In this document: piece by piece, positions 6,680-13,804 of the stretch
Layout: each line of letters begins with the position of its first letter
Position numbering within the stretch: the first letter of the stretch is position 1
Origin: a virus
IMG/VR virus record: IMGVR_UViG_3300002460_000132
Coordinates: 1-29,164 of that record
Reading direction: 5' to 3' (one strand)
Length of the DNA: 29,164 nt
Translations under genes and position numbers: made by a program
The notes under the pieces: generated by a model
Told to the model about the DNA's origin: nothing
The model's database searches: none
What the model saw: the letters and a program-made list of their open reading frames with translations, nothing else

Positions 6680-7787
6680 CACAGACGTCGAAACGGTGAA
6701 AAAAGAACTCACTAAGAAGAAAGAGTATGAACCTCCAATCAAGAAGGAGGACTTTCTCTCATCAGGATCAACGCTCCTCAATCTAGCTGTCAGTGGAAAT
6801 CCCTATGGAGCCTTCGTAAAGGGAAAATACTTCTGGTTCGTTGGGGATTCTGATTCAGGGAAGACGTTCTTGACGATGACGGCTCTTGCAGAGGCTACGA
6901 TCAATAAGAACTTCGAAGATTATGATTTGATTTTTGACAATGCTGAAGATGGAGCACTGATGAACGTCGAAAAGTTTTTCGGTCATCGTCTCGTCAAGAG
7001 GTTGCAATCGCCTAGGATTATAGATGGACTTCCTGTCTACAGTCGAAAGATCGAACAGTTGTACTACCACCTTGATGATCGACTTGAGTCAATCGAGAAA
7101 GGAAAAGGAAAACCGTTCATTTATCTGATGGACAGCATTGACAGTCTATCATCAGAATCAGAAGAAGTCAAATTTGGAGAGATGAAGAAAGCTGATAGAA
7201 AGGGGAAAGAGATTTCAGGCATTATGACTGACGGGAAGGCTAAGATAAATTCGATGTTCATGCGAGGGATTGTGTCGAGGTTGAGTCAGTCGAAGAGCAT
7301 ATTGATAGTGATCAGCCAGACCAGAGACAATATGGGTGGTGGAAAGTTTGATCCTAAATCAGTGTCCGCTGGAGGAAGGGCTCTCAAGTTCTACGCCGCT
7401 TGTCAAATATGGTCATCACCAGCAGGAAAATTGGTCAAGACGGTGAATACCAAACCGAGACAGATAGGCATCAACGCCAAAATAGCTGTCAAGAAGAACA
7501 GAATCACCGGAAAAGAGTGGTCTGTTGAGCTGCCAATTTATTGGAGTTCCGGACTTGACAATTTGGGCAGTATGGTTGATTTCTTGGTTGAAGAGAAACA
7601 TTGGTCAGGAACGAAAGACGGAAAAACGATCGAAGCAGAAGATCTTGATTTTGAAGGTTCGCGAGACAAGTTGATTGCGTATATTGAAGAGAACAATTTG
7701 GAGATGGCTGTGACAGAGTTGGTGGTTGAGGTGTGGAAGGAAATCGAAGAAGCTTGTAGTGTCCAACGAAAAAGTCGATACTCTTGA
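6672..7787 (+). CDS. RecA/UvsX-type recombinase
   Basis: A 371-residue strand-exchange ATPase. Walker A GDSDSGKT lies near residue 58, Walker B FIYLMDSIDSL near residue 150, LIVISQTRDNMG follows, and then the L2-like SAGGRALKFYAACQIW, the equivalent of the GGxALKFY segment of RecA. Known role: filament on ssDNA, homologous pairing, recombination-dependent replication. In-frame ATGs at 6654, 6666 and 6672 compete; 6672 is chosen because GGAG (6659-6662) is nine bases upstream. GGATGT overlaps this leader, a possible CsrA contact. It sits directly before csrA. Confidence 0.88.
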   Translation: MTDTDVETVKKELTKKKEYEPPIKKEDFLSSGSTLLNLAVSGNPYGAFVKGKYFWFVGDSDSGKTFLTMTALAEATINKNFEDYDLIFDNAEDGALMNVEKFFGHRLVKRLQSPRIIDGLPVYSRKIEQLYYHLDDRLESIEKGKGKPFIYLMDSIDSLSSESEEVKFGEMKKADRKGKEISGIMTDGKAKINSMFMRGIVSRLSQSKSILIVISQTRDNMGGGKFDPKSVSAGGRALKFYAACQIWSSPAGKLVKTVNTKPRQIGINAKIAVKKNRITGKEWSVELPIYWSSGLDNLGSMVDFLVEEKHWSGTKDGKTIEAEDLDFEGSRDKLIAYIEENNLEMAVTELVVEVWKEIEEACSVQRKSRYS

Positions 7788-7804
7788 TGAAAGGAATCTG
7801 AATC

Positions 7805-8044
7805 ATGGCCTTGGTTTTGTCACGGAAGAAAGATGAAAGCCTTGTCATTGGTGACAACATCGTAGTCACCGTGGTCGACATTCGAGGAGACAAGGTTCGG
7901 CTGGCAATCCAGTGTCCGAACGAAATTCCAGTTCACAGGCAAGAGGTGTACGAGGCGATCCAGAGAGAGAACCTTCGAGCGGCTGGTTTGGATCCTAATG
8001 CTGTTCCTCCCGTTGACAAAGGTTTCAAGAAAGAAGCTTCATAA
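7805..8044 (+). CDS. csrA: CsrA-type carbon storage regulator
   Basis: A 79-residue protein that is CsrA over residues 1-55: LVLSRKKDESLVIGDNI, VTVVDIRGDKVRLAI, PNEIPVHRQEVYEAIQ. The RNA-contacting arginines are present (Arg7 and Arg45, matching Arg6 and Arg44 of host CsrA). A 20-residue extension ends KKEAS. CsrA dimers bind GGA in mRNA leaders and usually block ribosome access. A phage copy could retune host metabolism or act on the phage's own leaders (see 6295-6332). Ribosome binding site AAAGGA. The stop codon lies inside a tRNA-like sequence. Confidence 0.93.
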   Translation: MALVLSRKKDESLVIGDNIVVTVVDIRGDKVRLAIQCPNEIPVHRQEVYEAIQRENLRAAGLDPNAVPPVDKGFKKEAS

Positions 8045-8105
8045 TTTAATGGTAGAGACGAGTTCTTATCAAGCTCGGGTATAGGTTCGATTCCTACTGG
8101 AGCCA
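8035..8105 (+). tRNA. tRNA-like element, possibly tRNA-Ile(UAU), degenerate
   Basis: A 71-base cloverleaf overlaps the csrA 3' end. Acceptor: 6 of 7 pairs (8036-8041 with 8098-8103; top pair A-C). U8 is present. The D-loop AATGGTA carries G18G19, but the D-stem is weak. Anticodon stem GAGTT/AGCTC (8060-8064 with 8072-8076) with seven-base loop CTTATCA. T-arm ATAGG, TTCGATT, CCTAC. CCA is not encoded. By structure the anticodon is TAT at 8067-8069, but C at position 37 is atypical, so it may be a decayed tRNA or a tRNA mimic. The ribosome binding site GGAG of the next gene starts two bases after its end. Confidence 0.5.
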
Positions 8106-8116
8106 TGGAGATTTAA

Positions 8117-8497
8117 GTGGCAAATCCTTTCAATCAAGAAAGACTCGAATTGAAAGTCAAAGCCAGAAAGGCTGCGATTGAAGCTTTACAATTCTTGAAA
8201 GATTCAGTTGACGGGGACGTAGAGCATTTCTGGAAGGTGACAAGAGACTTCATTCTTGAGATAGCCCCTCTTCGAAGACCCGTTGAGCAGATAGAGCCAA
8301 TGACAGACGTCCAGGCTCGAAGATTTGAAAACCAAGAAATGCCTTATGGTGAGTTCAAAGGTCAACCTGTCAGTCACGTTCCCTTGGATAGGCTTGATTG
8401 GTACGCTGGTCAAGGAGATGAATTCAAAAGTGATTTGAAAAGGTATCTGGCGAATGAAGAGGTCAGGTTGAGAGTGAGGGAGGAGGTAGGAGAATGA
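8117..8497 (+). CDS. DUF3820-like protein
   Basis: A 126-residue protein starting at GTG 8117 (GGAG seven bases upstream). The first 60 residues are helical and charged. The C-terminal half reads MPYGEFKGQPVSHVPLDRL, DWYAG, LKRYLANEEV, which matches the DUF3820 pattern of a 'MPFGKYKG' start and a short helix. This module is also found at the end of some DnaQ/RNase T-type exonucleases. Function unknown; association with nucleases suggests a DNA-related role. It overlaps the next gene by ATGA. Confidence 0.75.
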   Translation: MANPFNQERLELKVKARKAAIEALQFLKDSVDGDVEHFWKVTRDFILEIAPLRRPVEQIEPMTDVQARRFENQEMPYGEFKGQPVSHVPLDRLDWYAGQGDEFKSDLKRYLANEEVRLRVREEVGE

Positions 8498-8778
8498 TTG
8501 TACAAGAACGATTAGACGAGATTCGACTCAACCATCGAACAGGTTATGAGATAAATCGAGAAACGACTGCTGGCATTGTTTTTGAACTCCTCGATGAAAT
8601 CAAAAGACTCAAAGAAGGAAGATTCACACTTGAAGAACTTCAAAACCTCTGTCACAACCTAACGGATTCTGATTACAAGGCGTTCTGTGATGGGTGTGAT
8701 GTTGAGCAGAAGAAGTTGTTCGGGAAGTGTCGAACAGAAGAGATAGCAGGTGACTTTGAAGGTTTGGTTAAGAAATGA
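8494..8778 (+). CDS. small conserved phage hypothetical protein
   Basis: A 94-residue protein joined by ATGA overlaps to both neighbours. The N-terminal half is helical (AGIVFELLDEIKRLKEG). The C-terminal half reads FTLEELQNLCHNL then FCDGCDVEQKKLFGKCR, a pattern I associate with phage proteins that share 'F..EE...LCHNL...F..GC...Q..LFG'. Three cysteines and a histidine could hold a metal, but spacing is not that of a standard finger. Function unknown. Confidence 0.7.
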   Translation: MIVQERLDEIRLNHRTGYEINRETTAGIVFELLDEIKRLKEGRFTLEELQNLCHNLTDSDYKAFCDGCDVEQKKLFGKCRTEEIAGDFEGLVKK

Positions 8779-8996
8779 AAACCTTGTCTTGGAAAAAGGG
8801 AATCCCTAAGAAACCAGGAATTTACCTGAGAAATAATCCACCTGCCAGTCAAATTGTCAGACAGGATTTGTATTTGATCGACGGAGAACTTTGCACCAGT
8901 GGAGAAGGATTGAGTGCCACTAGAATGAAGAATTGGAAAGGCGCAAAGACAATGTGGTGGTTTGGACCAATTCCTAGGCCACCTGAAGGAGAGTGA
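8775..8996 (+). CDS. small hypothetical protein (WxxxxPxxPGxY type)
   Basis: A 73-residue protein, start by ATGA overlap. Opens LSWKKGIPKKPGIYLRNNP and ends in WWFGPIPRPPE. Short single-domain proteins with 'PGIYL' and a Trp-rich end are frequent in phages and recall the DUF551 group, also seen at 19006-19518. No catalytic residues recognised. Function unknown. Confidence 0.7.
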   Translation: MKTLSWKKGIPKKPGIYLRNNPPASQIVRQDLYLIDGELCTSGEGLSATRMKNWKGAKTMWWFGPIPRPPEGE

Positions 8997-8997
8997 G

Positions 8998-9216
8998 ATG
9001 GGAGTTGTTCGAACGGTGGGCTTTGGGAAAGAGCATTTCCCGAGGCAGGGATCTCATCTGAACAAGAAAGTAAGGGTCTGTTTCTTCTACGACGTCAAGA
9101 AGGTGATTGAAGGAGAAGTTGTTAGGGATGATATGGAAGAGCCTTTTCGTACAATCATAAGACTCAGTGATGGTCGTTACATTGAATCTTCAGAGTGTCA
9201 GTATTCGACAGATTAA
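8998..9216 (+). CDS. small hypothetical protein
   Basis: A 72-residue protein starting at ATG 8998, one base after the previous stop, with a strong ribosome binding site (GAAGGAGA). An upstream in-frame TTG at 8962 would overlap the previous gene and is not preferred. Predicted beta-rich (KKVRVCFFYDVKKVIEGEVV, TIIRLSDGRYIESSECQYS), possibly a small barrel. Ends TAA directly abutting the exonuclease ATG. Function unknown. Confidence 0.65.
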   Translation: MGVVRTVGFGKEHFPRQGSHLNKKVRVCFFYDVKKVIEGEVVRDDMEEPFRTIIRLSDGRYIESSECQYSTD

Positions 9217-10086
9217 ATGAAAACCTGGCTCCTCATCGATGGTTCTTGTTTCGCACACCGCGCCCACCACGTTCTCGGTCAACTGACTCACGAAGGGATG
9301 GGAACGGGTGTAGCCTTTGGAATGATGAGAGACATCGAAATCCAAATTGAACTTCACGGAGCATCGAAGGTCGTCCTAGCATTTGACCATCCCGGATTGA
9401 GTCTTAGAAAACAGATCTGTCCAACCTACAAAGGCAATCGACGACAAGACCTGACAGATGAAGAGAAAGAAGATTACAGACTCTTCTATGAGCAGGTTGA
9501 CAGACTGAAATCTTATATTTTGCCGTCATTGGGATACAAGAACGTTCTCGAAGTGTCTGGGTATGAAGCTGATGATATTCTAGCCCAGGTCGCTGAAAAG
9601 ATCCCAGACGATGAAGAGGGAGTGATAGCCACCACAGATAAAGATCTTCTTCAATGTCTTCGATCGAACGTGCGATGCTACAATCCAACATCGAAGAAGA
9701 TGGTCACATCAGAATCGTTCTACCAGGCATGGAATGTGACTCCCGAACAATGGGCATCAGTAAAGGCGTTGGCAGGATGTCCGACAGATAACGTGGAGGG
9801 AATCAAGGGAATAGGTGAGAAATCAGCGGCAGGTTGGTTCAATGGAAAATTGAAACAGACGAGCAAGAAGTGGTTGCTGATAAATGAGAACATCGACTTC
9901 TTGAAGAAAAATCTTCCTCTTGTGAAGCTGCCGTTTCCAGGATTAAGGCTGCCGGAGATAGTAGATGACGAGAGAACCGAGTCGAAGAAAATTGCTATTC
10001 AAGAGCAGTTAGGAATTCGGAGCAGAAGAGTGAAGGGAGTGGTGAGAGGAGTAGATGTTGTTTCCAGTGGCGGGTTTGATATCTGA
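9217..10086 (+). CDS. 5'-3' exonuclease / flap endonuclease (Pol I N-domain type)
   Basis: A 289-residue FEN-family nuclease. It opens WLLIDGSCFAHRAHH, with the first metal-binding Asp. FDHPGLSLRKQ and YKGNRRQ follow, then the acidic cluster GYEADDILAQVAEK, TTDKDLLQCL, and the helix-hairpin-helix GCPTDNVEGIKGIGEKSA. Known role: removal of RNA primers and 5' flaps. It is the third separate piece of Pol I in this window, next to the free proofreading and polymerase genes. No ribosome binding site is obvious; its ATG abuts the previous stop, so coupled translation is likely. Confidence 0.93.
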   Translation: MKTWLLIDGSCFAHRAHHVLGQLTHEGMGTGVAFGMMRDIEIQIELHGASKVVLAFDHPGLSLRKQICPTYKGNRRQDLTDEEKEDYRLFYEQVDRLKSYILPSLGYKNVLEVSGYEADDILAQVAEKIPDDEEGVIATTDKDLLQCLRSNVRCYNPTSKKMVTSESFYQAWNVTPEQWASVKALAGCPTDNVEGIKGIGEKSAAGWFNGKLKQTSKKWLLINENIDFLKKNLPLVKLPFPGLRLPEIVDDERTESKKIAIQEQLGIRSRRVKGVVRGVDVVSSGGFDI

Positions 10087-10097
10087 GGAGAAGAAAG

Positions 10098-10658
10098 ATG
10101 AATCATAATTGGATGCAGACGAGAGATGGCAAGGCTCATTTCTTCCACGACCCAAAGGCTGAGACAATTGATCCTGATACGATAGCGACGGTCTTGTCTC
10201 GAATCTGTCGGTTTGGCGGGCATACGAAAGATTTCTATTCCGTAGCTCAACACAGTTGTCTGGTTTCTCATCTGGTTCAACTACCTGAGTTGAAATTGCC
10301 GGCTCTTCTTCACGACGCTCATGAGGCCTATACGGGATTTGGGGATGTGGTAGGGCCGGCGAAGTGGTATTTTGAGGAACAGGTAGGTGGTAGTTGGATG
10401 GGGTATCATGAAAAGAAAATGGATTTGGTGATAGCAGAAAGATTTGGGTTTGATGCTGAATTATTCTATCACCCGTCTGTTCGACACGCTGATATGAAAG
10501 CTCTGGCAACTGAGGGTAGGGATCTTCTCGGACCAAAACCATTTCCGTGGATTGAACTTCCAGAACCCTGCGAATCAGAATTGAAGGTCTGGGATATGGA
10601 AAGGGCTAAGGCTTCTTTTGACGTCGCTCTTCGAAAGTGTCTCAAGAGGAAGAAATGA
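10098..10658 (+). CDS. HD-domain phosphohydrolase (YfbR-like phage type)
   Basis: A 186-residue HD hydrolase. In order: WMQTRDGKAHFFHDP, LSRICRFGGHTKDFYSVAQH (metal-binding His residues), then the HD signature ALLHDAHEAYTGFGDVVGP, and a distal Asp in VRHADMKALATEGRD. This pattern fits phage HD proteins related to YfbR 5'-nucleotidases, which dephosphorylate (d)NMPs. Inference: nucleotide salvage alongside ThyX and MazG. Good ribosome binding site GAGGAG. Overlaps the next gene by ATGA. Confidence 0.85.
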   Translation: MNHNWMQTRDGKAHFFHDPKAETIDPDTIATVLSRICRFGGHTKDFYSVAQHSCLVSHLVQLPELKLPALLHDAHEAYTGFGDVVGPAKWYFEEQVGGSWMGYHEKKMDLVIAERFGFDAELFYHPSVRHADMKALATEGRDLLGPKPFPWIELPEPCESELKVWDMERAKASFDVALRKCLKRKK

Positions 10659-10918
10659 TCAAGTTTTTGGGTAGTTCAAATGGACGGCCGATGTTGGGTT
10701 TTGGTCTCTCGAGAGGCAATTGTGAAATGCTTCTTCAGAACAAACCTATTTTCATCGATTTGAAAGTGATGCTGTGTGACGTGCCCAAGGGTGTTGATTT
10801 GAACGAGGCGACGGTTTTCATCTTTGCGGGCGAGACGGAAGAGTTGATGCAGAAAGAATTAGCCAAACATACGAAACTCCCTTCGAGAGTTGTTCCTCAT
10901 CATGAGGAGAATTTGTGA
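10655..10918 (+). CDS. small conserved hypothetical protein
   Basis: An 87-residue protein, start at ATG 10655 (GAGGA upstream, ATGA overlap with the HD gene) rather than the earlier GTG 10637. Opens IKFLGSSNGRPMLGFGLSRG, NCEMLLQNKPIFIDL, then FIFAGETEELM. 'LGFGLSRGNCEMLLQNKPI' recalls a phage family with 'GLSE.N...L..G.PI'. No catalytic motif. Function unknown. Confidence 0.65.
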   Translation: MIKFLGSSNGRPMLGFGLSRGNCEMLLQNKPIFIDLKVMLCDVPKGVDLNEATVFIFAGETEELMQKELAKHTKLPSRVVPHHEENL

Positions 10919-11181
10919 TGACGCCTGTTGAATTTAAGCAGCAGAACATTGTTTTTGGGAAAGATCAACCTGAGTATCTCCCTCTTCCGTCGTATACAGA
11001 CGAAAGACAGACTATCAGTTGCTGGAGGTTGACTCTGTTTGAAAGGTTGACACTTCTGGTGACAGGAAGAATTTGGCTTTGCCAGATGAATTTTGGTGAA
11101 GCTCTTCAACCTCAATTACCGACGGTTGATTGTCCTTTCATTTTGAATAGAGGTGTTGTTCATGTTCAGGAGAAAGAATGA
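10918..11181 (+). CDS. conserved mobile-element hypothetical protein
   Basis: An 87-residue protein starting at ATG 10918, overlapping the previous stop by one base. Opens TPVEFKQQNIVFGKDQPEY, then CWRLTLFERLTLLVTGRIWL and LQPQLP. The ' W.L...ERL..L.TG.IWL ' segment is an amphipathic to hydrophobic stretch, seen in small proteins of phages and mobile elements. It resembles residues 50-70 of the protein at 18069-18368. It may be membrane associated. Function unknown. Confidence 0.7.
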   Translation: MTPVEFKQQNIVFGKDQPEYLPLPSYTDERQTISCWRLTLFERLTLLVTGRIWLCQMNFGEALQPQLPTVDCPFILNRGVVHVQEKE

Positions 11182-11627
11182 GAATTCTTGCGTTGGATTT
11201 AGCGACCCACTGCGGCTTTTCACATTCGTGTGGAGAATCAGGTTGTTTTGATTTATCTATAAAGAAAGATGAAAGTTCAGGGATGAGGCTCATTCGTTTT
11301 CGAGGGAAACTGAATGAAATGAAATCAGCAGTTGGGGTTGATCTCGTAGTATATGAGACAGCCCTTCAGATGCCCGGTGTGAGAGCAGGTTTTGCCGTTG
11401 CTTCTGAACTTCAAGGCGTTCTGAAGGTCTGGTGTGAAGATAATAGGGTGGATTTCAAACCCTACTCTCCGACAGCGATCAAGAAACACGCGACTGGAAA
11501 AGGGAATGCCAACAAAGCGAAGATGATAGAGGCCGCTCAGAAGAAGTGGCGGCGAGTCTTCACTGATGATAATGAAGTCGACGCCAGATTTCTACTTGAT
11601 CTCGCGAAGAAAGACCTAGGACTGTGA
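11178..11627 (+). CDS. RuvC-like Holliday junction resolvase
   Basis: A 149-residue RNase H-fold nuclease. The catalytic acids are in the RuvC order: ILALDLATHCG (Asp6), VVYETAL (Glu), and a C-terminal acidic helix DDNEVDARFLLDLA. The middle segment PTAIKKHATGKGNANKAKMI is the basic helix region that phage RuvC proteins share. Known role: cutting four-way junctions made by recombination before packaging. It joins the previous gene by ATGA and the next by GTGA. It fits with RecA and SbcCD in the same window. Confidence 0.88.
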   Translation: MRILALDLATHCGFSHSCGESGCFDLSIKKDESSGMRLIRFRGKLNEMKSAVGVDLVVYETALQMPGVRAGFAVASELQGVLKVWCEDNRVDFKPYSPTAIKKHATGKGNANKAKMIEAAQKKWRRVFTDDNEVDARFLLDLAKKDLGL

Positions 11628-11995
11628 AACCACTCGGACCAATTTCAGGACTGGAGAAAGTGACTGTGAGCAAGAAAGAATTCAACAAGGCTTGGCCTCA
11701 TGGTGGAGATAGGGTTTCAGAGCAAGAAGAGCAGGGACCTGCTAGAGAACCATCTGTTGTTTTTCAGCTTGAGTCTCTTTCAAAAACGGTCGATGATCTG
11801 AGGGGTGTATCGAAGATTCTGTCAGAGCGATTGGTGTTGGTGCTGAATCAACATCCACGCCCAGAGACTGATCAGAGAGACACCAAAGATTGCAGTGAAC
11901 CTTGCAAGATCGCTGACTCCTTGAAACATCTCAACCAGAACGTCTCTGAGGTCGTCTGGCTTTTGCGAGACCTGAATGAAAGGTTGGAGATTTAA
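11624..11995 (+). CDS. hypothetical protein with helical C-terminus
   Basis: A 123-residue protein starting at GTG 11624 (GTGA overlap with the RuvC-like gene). The first 45 residues are polar and probably disordered. The remainder is heptad-like (FQLESLSKTVDDLRGVSKI; IADSLKHLNQNVSEVVWLL), so it is likely a coiled coil. Two cysteines (DCSEPC) are not a standard finger. No family recognised. Confidence 0.6.
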   Translation: MKPLGPISGLEKVTVSKKEFNKAWPHGGDRVSEQEEQGPAREPSVVFQLESLSKTVDDLRGVSKILSERLVLVLNQHPRPETDQRDTKDCSEPCKIADSLKHLNQNVSEVVWLLRDLNERLEI

Positions 11996-12255
11996 TGGCT
12001 ACTCTTCCAACGAAGAAACCAGACTACAAACTCAAGGTTCTGAATAAGGTAACCAACGGAAGAGGGGAAATTGGTGCGGCTTGGATCAACAAAGATGGGT
12101 CTATCTCCATCAGGTTGAATCCTTGCACTCGTCTGGAAGACTCAGAGGATTTGTTGATCACTTTGTTCAAGAACGAACCCTATCAACCTCCGGTGAAAGC
12201 TGAGCCATACGATGAGCCTCGACCAACTCCAGATGATGGAAAATCTCCTTTCTAG
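11995..12255 (+). CDS. small conserved hypothetical protein
   Basis: An 86-residue protein, start overlapping the previous TAA by one base (TAATG). Its core YKLKVLNKVTNGRGEIGAAW, INKDGSISIRLNPC is a beta-strand pair of the kind found in small phage and plasmid proteins that read 'GEIGAAW.N.DGSISI.LNP'. The tail is Pro/Asp-rich and probably disordered. Function unknown. Confidence 0.7.
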   Translation: MATLPTKKPDYKLKVLNKVTNGRGEIGAAWINKDGSISIRLNPCTRLEDSEDLLITLFKNEPYQPPVKAEPYDEPRPTPDDGKSPF

Positions 12256-12265
12256 GGATCGGAAG

Positions 12266-12571
12266 ATGCCAAAACCAGGTGATTGGAGAATGTCGGTTGA
12301 GGTTCTTCAGGCAGGTCAACCTAGACCCTACGCAGATTCGATTTACCATTATCGAGTCTTCTTTGAAACGATTCCATTTCTTTTGAAAGACGGCCGCCAG
12401 ACAGAGTATGAGCCATCGAAGTGGATTGAGGAGGTGGTTATTCCTATCTTGAAAGGAATTCACCATTGGTATGACAAACCAGAGAATTGGGCTTCGACAC
12501 GATTGAGTTACGTGAAGAACACTGGGCCAGGTTTATGGGAGTTCGTGCTGGTTGAACCTTTTACGGATTGA
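12266..12571 (+). CDS. hypothetical protein
   Basis: A 101-residue protein, start at ATG 12266 with AGGGATCGGAAG just upstream. An in-frame ATG at 12212 would overlap the previous gene by 44 bases and is less likely. Contains DSIYHYRVFFETIPFLL, then a Trp-rich middle (SKWIEEVVIPILKGIHHWY) and a beta end (GLWEFVLVEPF). Single compact domain by appearance; no motif recognised. Function unknown. Confidence 0.6.
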   Translation: MPKPGDWRMSVEVLQAGQPRPYADSIYHYRVFFETIPFLLKDGRQTEYEPSKWIEEVVIPILKGIHHWYDKPENWASTRLSYVKNTGPGLWEFVLVEPFTD

Positions 12572-12577
12572 AATTTG

Positions 12578-12817
12578 ATGTCGTCACCAGCTCATAGAAT
12601 AACCTACAAGGGTGTGAAAGAGAGATTCCAATCTAATGTGGATAGACTCTGTCGAGAAAGAGGCTGGAATGTCTGGAGGCTGGTTCAAGAGTCAGGTGTT
12701 CACAGATCGACCGTCTATCGTATAGTAAACGGAGATGAGAAGAGTGTACCGAACGTGGTTGTGGTTATGAAGATAGCAGCGGCTTTAGGGGTCAGGATGG
12801 ATACGTTGTTTCATTGA
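12578..12817 (+). CDS. Cro/C1-type HTH transcriptional regulator
   Basis: A 79-residue protein that is almost all an XRE/Cro-C1 helix-turn-helix: FQSNVDRLCRERGWNVWRL, VQESGVHRSTVYRIVNG, VVVVMKIAAALGVRMDTLF. The recognition helix is SGVHRSTVYRIVNG (about residues 41-54). It has no dimerisation or cleavage domain, so it is a Cro-like or Arc-size regulator. No palindromic operator was seen near it. It is the only clear sequence-specific repressor-type gene in the window. Confidence 0.85.
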   Translation: MSSPAHRITYKGVKERFQSNVDRLCRERGWNVWRLVQESGVHRSTVYRIVNGDEKSVPNVVVVMKIAAALGVRMDTLFH

Positions 12818-12830
12818 GGATTTGCGTCTT

Positions 12831-13319
12831 ATGTATCTGATTAAGCATCTCTGCCATCGAACTGACATCAGTATGAGTCATCACGGATTCACGATAGATC
12901 TGTCACTTGAGTTCAAAGAGAGGGTAGCGAAGAGTGGTTTGAATCAAGAGAAGGTGGATTATCTGTTGCTACATGAAGGTCGAATTTGGTTAGATTGTGC
13001 GGGGTTTGGTGAGACATGGGATCCAGATAATTGCGGATTTGAGAAAGACGAGAACTTGAAACCAGGCCCGCGGGCAAGGCCACTCCACAGGCCCGGAGAG
13101 GATTTGAGAGTGACTTGGGGAGAATGGGGGCCTGAGCATATCTCTGTCCCTGGAAACGCCTGTGGTTTAGACATTGAACGATCTTCTTTTGGGTGTTTGT
13201 TTGAAGAGGGAATCAGCCTGCTTCCGCACAATGTTGATTCGTTGGTACAGAAGTATCTTCTTTTGATAACCTTTACGAGCCTAGCGGAATTGGTTTACCT
13301 CTTTTCAAGAGATGTCTGA
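12831..13319 (+). CDS. hypothetical protein of unknown family
   Basis: A 162-residue protein, start at ATG 12831 (GAGGA about 10 bases upstream). ATG 12873 is an alternative. The N-terminal third is helical (DLSLEFKERVAKSGLNQEKV). The middle is Trp/Gly/Pro-rich (DCAGFGETWDPDNCGFEKD; GEDLRVTWGEWGPEH) and the end is hydrophobic (LLLITFTSLAELVYLF). No recognised motif. It is followed by a 490-base stretch without a gene. Confidence 0.55.
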   Translation: MYLIKHLCHRTDISMSHHGFTIDLSLEFKERVAKSGLNQEKVDYLLLHEGRIWLDCAGFGETWDPDNCGFEKDENLKPGPRARPLHRPGEDLRVTWGEWGPEHISVPGNACGLDIERSSFGCLFEEGISLLPHNVDSLVQKYLLLITFTSLAELVYLFSRDV

Positions 13320-13332
13320 CTACTACTGTCCG

Positions 13333-13338
13333 TAAAAT
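13333..13338 (+). promoter_or_regulatory. weak promoter-like -10 (TAAAAT)
   Basis: CCGTAAAAT follows a stop codon in the way the CGTATAAT motif does elsewhere, but the hexamer has one change and the trailing AGAG is missing. If used, it would start an RNA around 13345 that covers the structured region and reads on into the SbcC N-half gene. Confidence 0.25.
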
Positions 13339-13382
13339 GTATTGCATGTGAGCACCAATCAGGTTAAAGTAGCGATGTCCAA

Positions 13383-13804
13383 ACTTCTCGCAAGAAGTAC
13401 AATTCGACATGATAGAACCCCAGGAATGGGTGCATTCCTCTTAGAGAAATTTAAGAGGCTCACTTTGCGAGGTGAGGGACAAAGTGCATCCTTTTCTGGG
13501 GTTCTCTTTTGTCGTACCGGTTGGTGCTGTCTTGAATTTCGAGGCTGTAAAACTAAACGAGCCCAGGTCAGCTTCATTGGGTTTTCTCTGCGAGACAGTC
13601 AAGGACATGAAGAGATTCATGGTGGACCACGTGATGGGATCACTTCCCAGCGATCGGGAACCAACTTCAAAAATCCGGGTTCAGTTCTCCCTTATTCCCC
13701 GGTCGGACTTGGTGCTTCTAGCACTCAAACTCTGGTAGCCGATCAGTCCTCTACCCCTAACCGTGTCTTATTCAGACTTGTCTCTACAAGTCCGTGAAAG
13801 GGGT
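13383..13804 (+). ncRNA. large structured RNA / leader candidate
   Basis: About 420 bases of stacked inverted repeats. ACTTCT/AGAAGT hairpin (13383-13398). A 10-bp perfect closing stem 13414-13423 with 13496-13505 encloses three hairpins: AATG/CATT-type 13422-13439, CCTCTTA/TAAGAGG 13437-13458, CACTTTG/CAAAGTG 13461-13486. Then CTGTC/GACAG (13527-13531 with 13594-13598), CATGAA-GAGA-TTCATG with a GNRA loop (13606-13621), GTGAT/ATCAC (13631-13643), TTCCC/GGGAA (13644-13660), CCGGG/CCCGG (13675-13702), GGACT/AGTCC (13705-13749) around GTGC/GCAC, and a final stem 13753-13804. It is not a tRNA, tmRNA or known riboswitch that I recognise. Confidence 0.5.

Noticed and set aside
13496-13512. Rho-independent terminator (stem followed by CTTTTG)
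   Set aside because: The T-run is only four bases and the stem is the far strand of a multi-branch fold, not a local hairpin. No other good terminator was found either.
13342-13797. 151-codon + strand ORF in the structured region
   Set aside because: It has no ribosome binding site, a Ser/Thr/Arg-rich product without domain character, and its codon pattern differs from the neighbours. The inverted repeats explain the sequence better.
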